In this document: one piece after another, positions 62,923-64,000 of the stretch
Layout: each line of letters starts with the position of its first letter
Numbering within the stretch: the first letter of the stretch is position 1
Assembly (NCBI GenBank): GCA_028689665.1
Contig: JAQVCR010000008.1
Span: 1-64,000 of the forward strand
Direction: 5' to 3'
DNA length: 64,000 nt
From: Muribaculaceae bacterium
Lineage (GTDB): Bacteria > Bacteroidota > Bacteroidia > Bacteroidales > Muribaculaceae
The notes under the pieces: model-generated
What the model was told of the DNA's origin: nothing
The model's database searches: none
The model's input: only the letters and a program-made list of their open reading frames with translations
Made by a program: the position numbers and the translations under genes

Positions 62923-64000
62923 ATGAAAAAAATATCAAGAATAATAAGAAACGGAGCGATGGCTCTAGCACTATTAACGACTGCTGCTACCAGCACCAAC
63001 GCCGCCGAAATTACAGGATGGGGAGATTTTAAGCTTTTCCTTGACCCCGGACATGCCGGACATGAGAACTCTGGACTTTATGGATACACCGAAGCCGAAA
63101 AAGTTCTTAGAGTAGCATGGTCTATCAGAGACAACTTGAAACAATACACCGACATTCCCGAAGACTGCATAAAACTTTGTCGCGAAACAGATGCCGATTA
63201 CCTCGACCTTGATGAGCGTTCAGATATGGCTAATGCCTGGGGTGCCGACTTCTATTATTCTATCCACTCCGATGCTAGTGGCTCTTCAAACACTACTTTA
63301 TTCCTTTTCGGTGGTTGGTACGAAAATGGTGTTGGAGTTGAAAAAACACCTAACGGTGGTAAAAAATTTGGCGACATCCTTAATCCCAACTTAACCGGAG
63401 TTATGAAAATTGGAACTCGCGGAAATTGGTACGACCGCTATTTCTACGACAGAGTCGAAGACCACGATAATAGCTATCCTTATCTTTCTGTTAACCGCCG
63501 TACAACAATGGCGTCTCTTCTAAGTGAAGGTGGATACCACACACTTGCCGAGCAACAACAAAAGAACCTTAACGACAGCTACAAGAAACTTGAAGGTTAC
63601 GCTGCATTCCGTTCTATTCTCGAATTTAGAGGCCTTAGCAACCCTGTGCAGACTATCCTTACCGGTGTGATTACAAACTCGGAAAACAATGTTCCTATCA
63701 ATGGTGTAAAAGTAAGCGTAGGAGGACAAAGTGTCGTTACAGATACTTACGAATCTTTGTTCAACAAATACACTAACAACCAAAATCTTATTCACAACGG
63801 GTTCTATATGTTTGAAAATCTTGAAGCCGGAAAAGAATATGAAGTAACTTTTGAATCCGAAGAATTTGGTACTACTACTCAAAAAGTAACTATCGTTTCT
63901 GATCCTAAAGCCGCAGCCGCAGATAATATTACTTGGCTCGACATTCAAATGATTTCTAAAGCTCCTGCTAAAGTAGCTGCAACATCAATTGAAGATCCAC
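62923..64000 (+). CDS. N-acetylmuramoyl-L-alanine amidase (partial, runs off the window)
   Basis: An ATG at 62923 opens a frame with no stop before the window end, giving at least 359 residues. A signal peptide (about 1-28, LALLTTAATSTNAA) precedes an Amidase_3-like domain (about 35-230). Zinc His is in FLDPGHAGHENSG, likely further ligands in LDERSDMANAWGADFYYSIHSDAS, and the catalytic Glu in MASLLSEGGYHT. A carboxypeptidase-regulatory-like Ig domain follows (about 245-340, GVITNSENNVPINGVKVSVGG). It cleaves the amide between muramic acid and L-Ala in peptidoglycan. The C-terminus, possibly with a sorting domain, lies outside the window. Confidence 0.88.
   Translation, partial: MKKISRIIRNGAMALALLTTAATSTNAAEITGWGDFKLFLDPGHAGHENSGLYGYTEAEKVLRVAWSIRDNLKQYTDIPEDCIKLCRETDADYLDLDERSDMANAWGADFYYSIHSDASGSSNTTLFLFGGWYENGVGVEKTPNGGKKFGDILNPNLTGVMKIGTRGNWYDRYFYDRVEDHDNSYPYLSVNRRTTMASLLSEGGYHTLAEQQQKNLNDSYKKLEGYAAFRSILEFRGLSNPVQTILTGVITNSENNVPINGVKVSVGGQSVVTDTYESLFNKYTNNQNLIHNGFYMFENLEAGKEYEVTFESEEFGTTTQKVTIVSDPKAAAADNITWLDIQMISKAPAKVAATSIEDP

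Overview
The window is AT-rich chromosomal DNA of a Bacteroidota bacterium, most likely order Bacteroidales. The evidence is SusC/SusD-type glycan uptake, a hybrid two-component sensor, many promoters with the phylum's TAnnTTTG -7 element, short leaders without strong Shine-Dalgarno sites, a thrS-infC-rpmI-rplT-6S RNA order, and families largely confined to this group (DUF1599, DUF4491, DUF4954, DUF6443-type Rhs). The genus cannot be fixed from sequence alone. No rRNA, CRISPR array, insertion sequence or prophage was seen.

1-19.6 kb is a polysaccharide utilization locus on the minus strand, probably for pectic beta-1,4-galactan. A hybrid two-component sensor/AraC regulator is followed by a promoter with a helically phased direct repeat. 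Then come a secreted clan GH-A glycoside hydrolase, SusC, SusD, a SusE-like lipoprotein, a GH53 endo-galactanase, a GH2 beta-galactosidase, galactokinase, aldose 1-epimerase and a sugar-1-phosphate nucleotidyltransferase. The genes form a route from surface galactan to galactose-1-phosphate and perhaps a nucleotide sugar.

19.6-26.7 kb holds tRNA-Glu, an LTA-synthase-like sulfatase, a tRNA-Leu/tRNA-Gly/tRNA-Gly cluster, folE, a SPOR protein, tpiA, a DoxX-type membrane protein, a duplicated DUF1599 protein and a hexapeptide acetyltransferase. 26.7-30.7 kb carries a short repeat patch, a 6S (Bacteroidales-1) RNA, rplT, rpmI, infC and thrS. The short thrS leader contains a hairpin that resembles a tRNA-Thr anticodon arm.

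30.7-52.4 kb is mostly core genes: a TPR protein, type II NADH dehydrogenase, a double META-domain lipoprotein, an LptD homologue, an HD protein, ilvE, a mini protein with a sorting-domain-like tail, a DUF4491 protein, rpsA, an AraC regulator, a DUF4954 protein, hflX, an OmpH/Skp chaperone, pepD, a muramidase, a Crp/Fnr regulator and a bile-acid:sodium-symporter-family transporter.

52.4-60 kb is the most unusual region: a polymorphic-toxin locus. A full-length secreted Rhs protein ends in an L,D-transpeptidase-like domain. Downstream of it are two promoterless Rhs fragments carrying different HExxH metallopeptidase tips. Each toxin tip is followed by a small gene with an export signal (candidate immunity). 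A fourth Rhs fragment has lost its tip and gained a foreign signal peptide. Two of the Rhs segments share 580 identical bases, so the array looks like cassettes available for recombination. 60.2-64 kb has umuDC with a palindrome overlapping the promoter, a TolB-like beta-propeller protein and the start of an N-acetylmuramoyl-L-alanine amidase that runs off the window.
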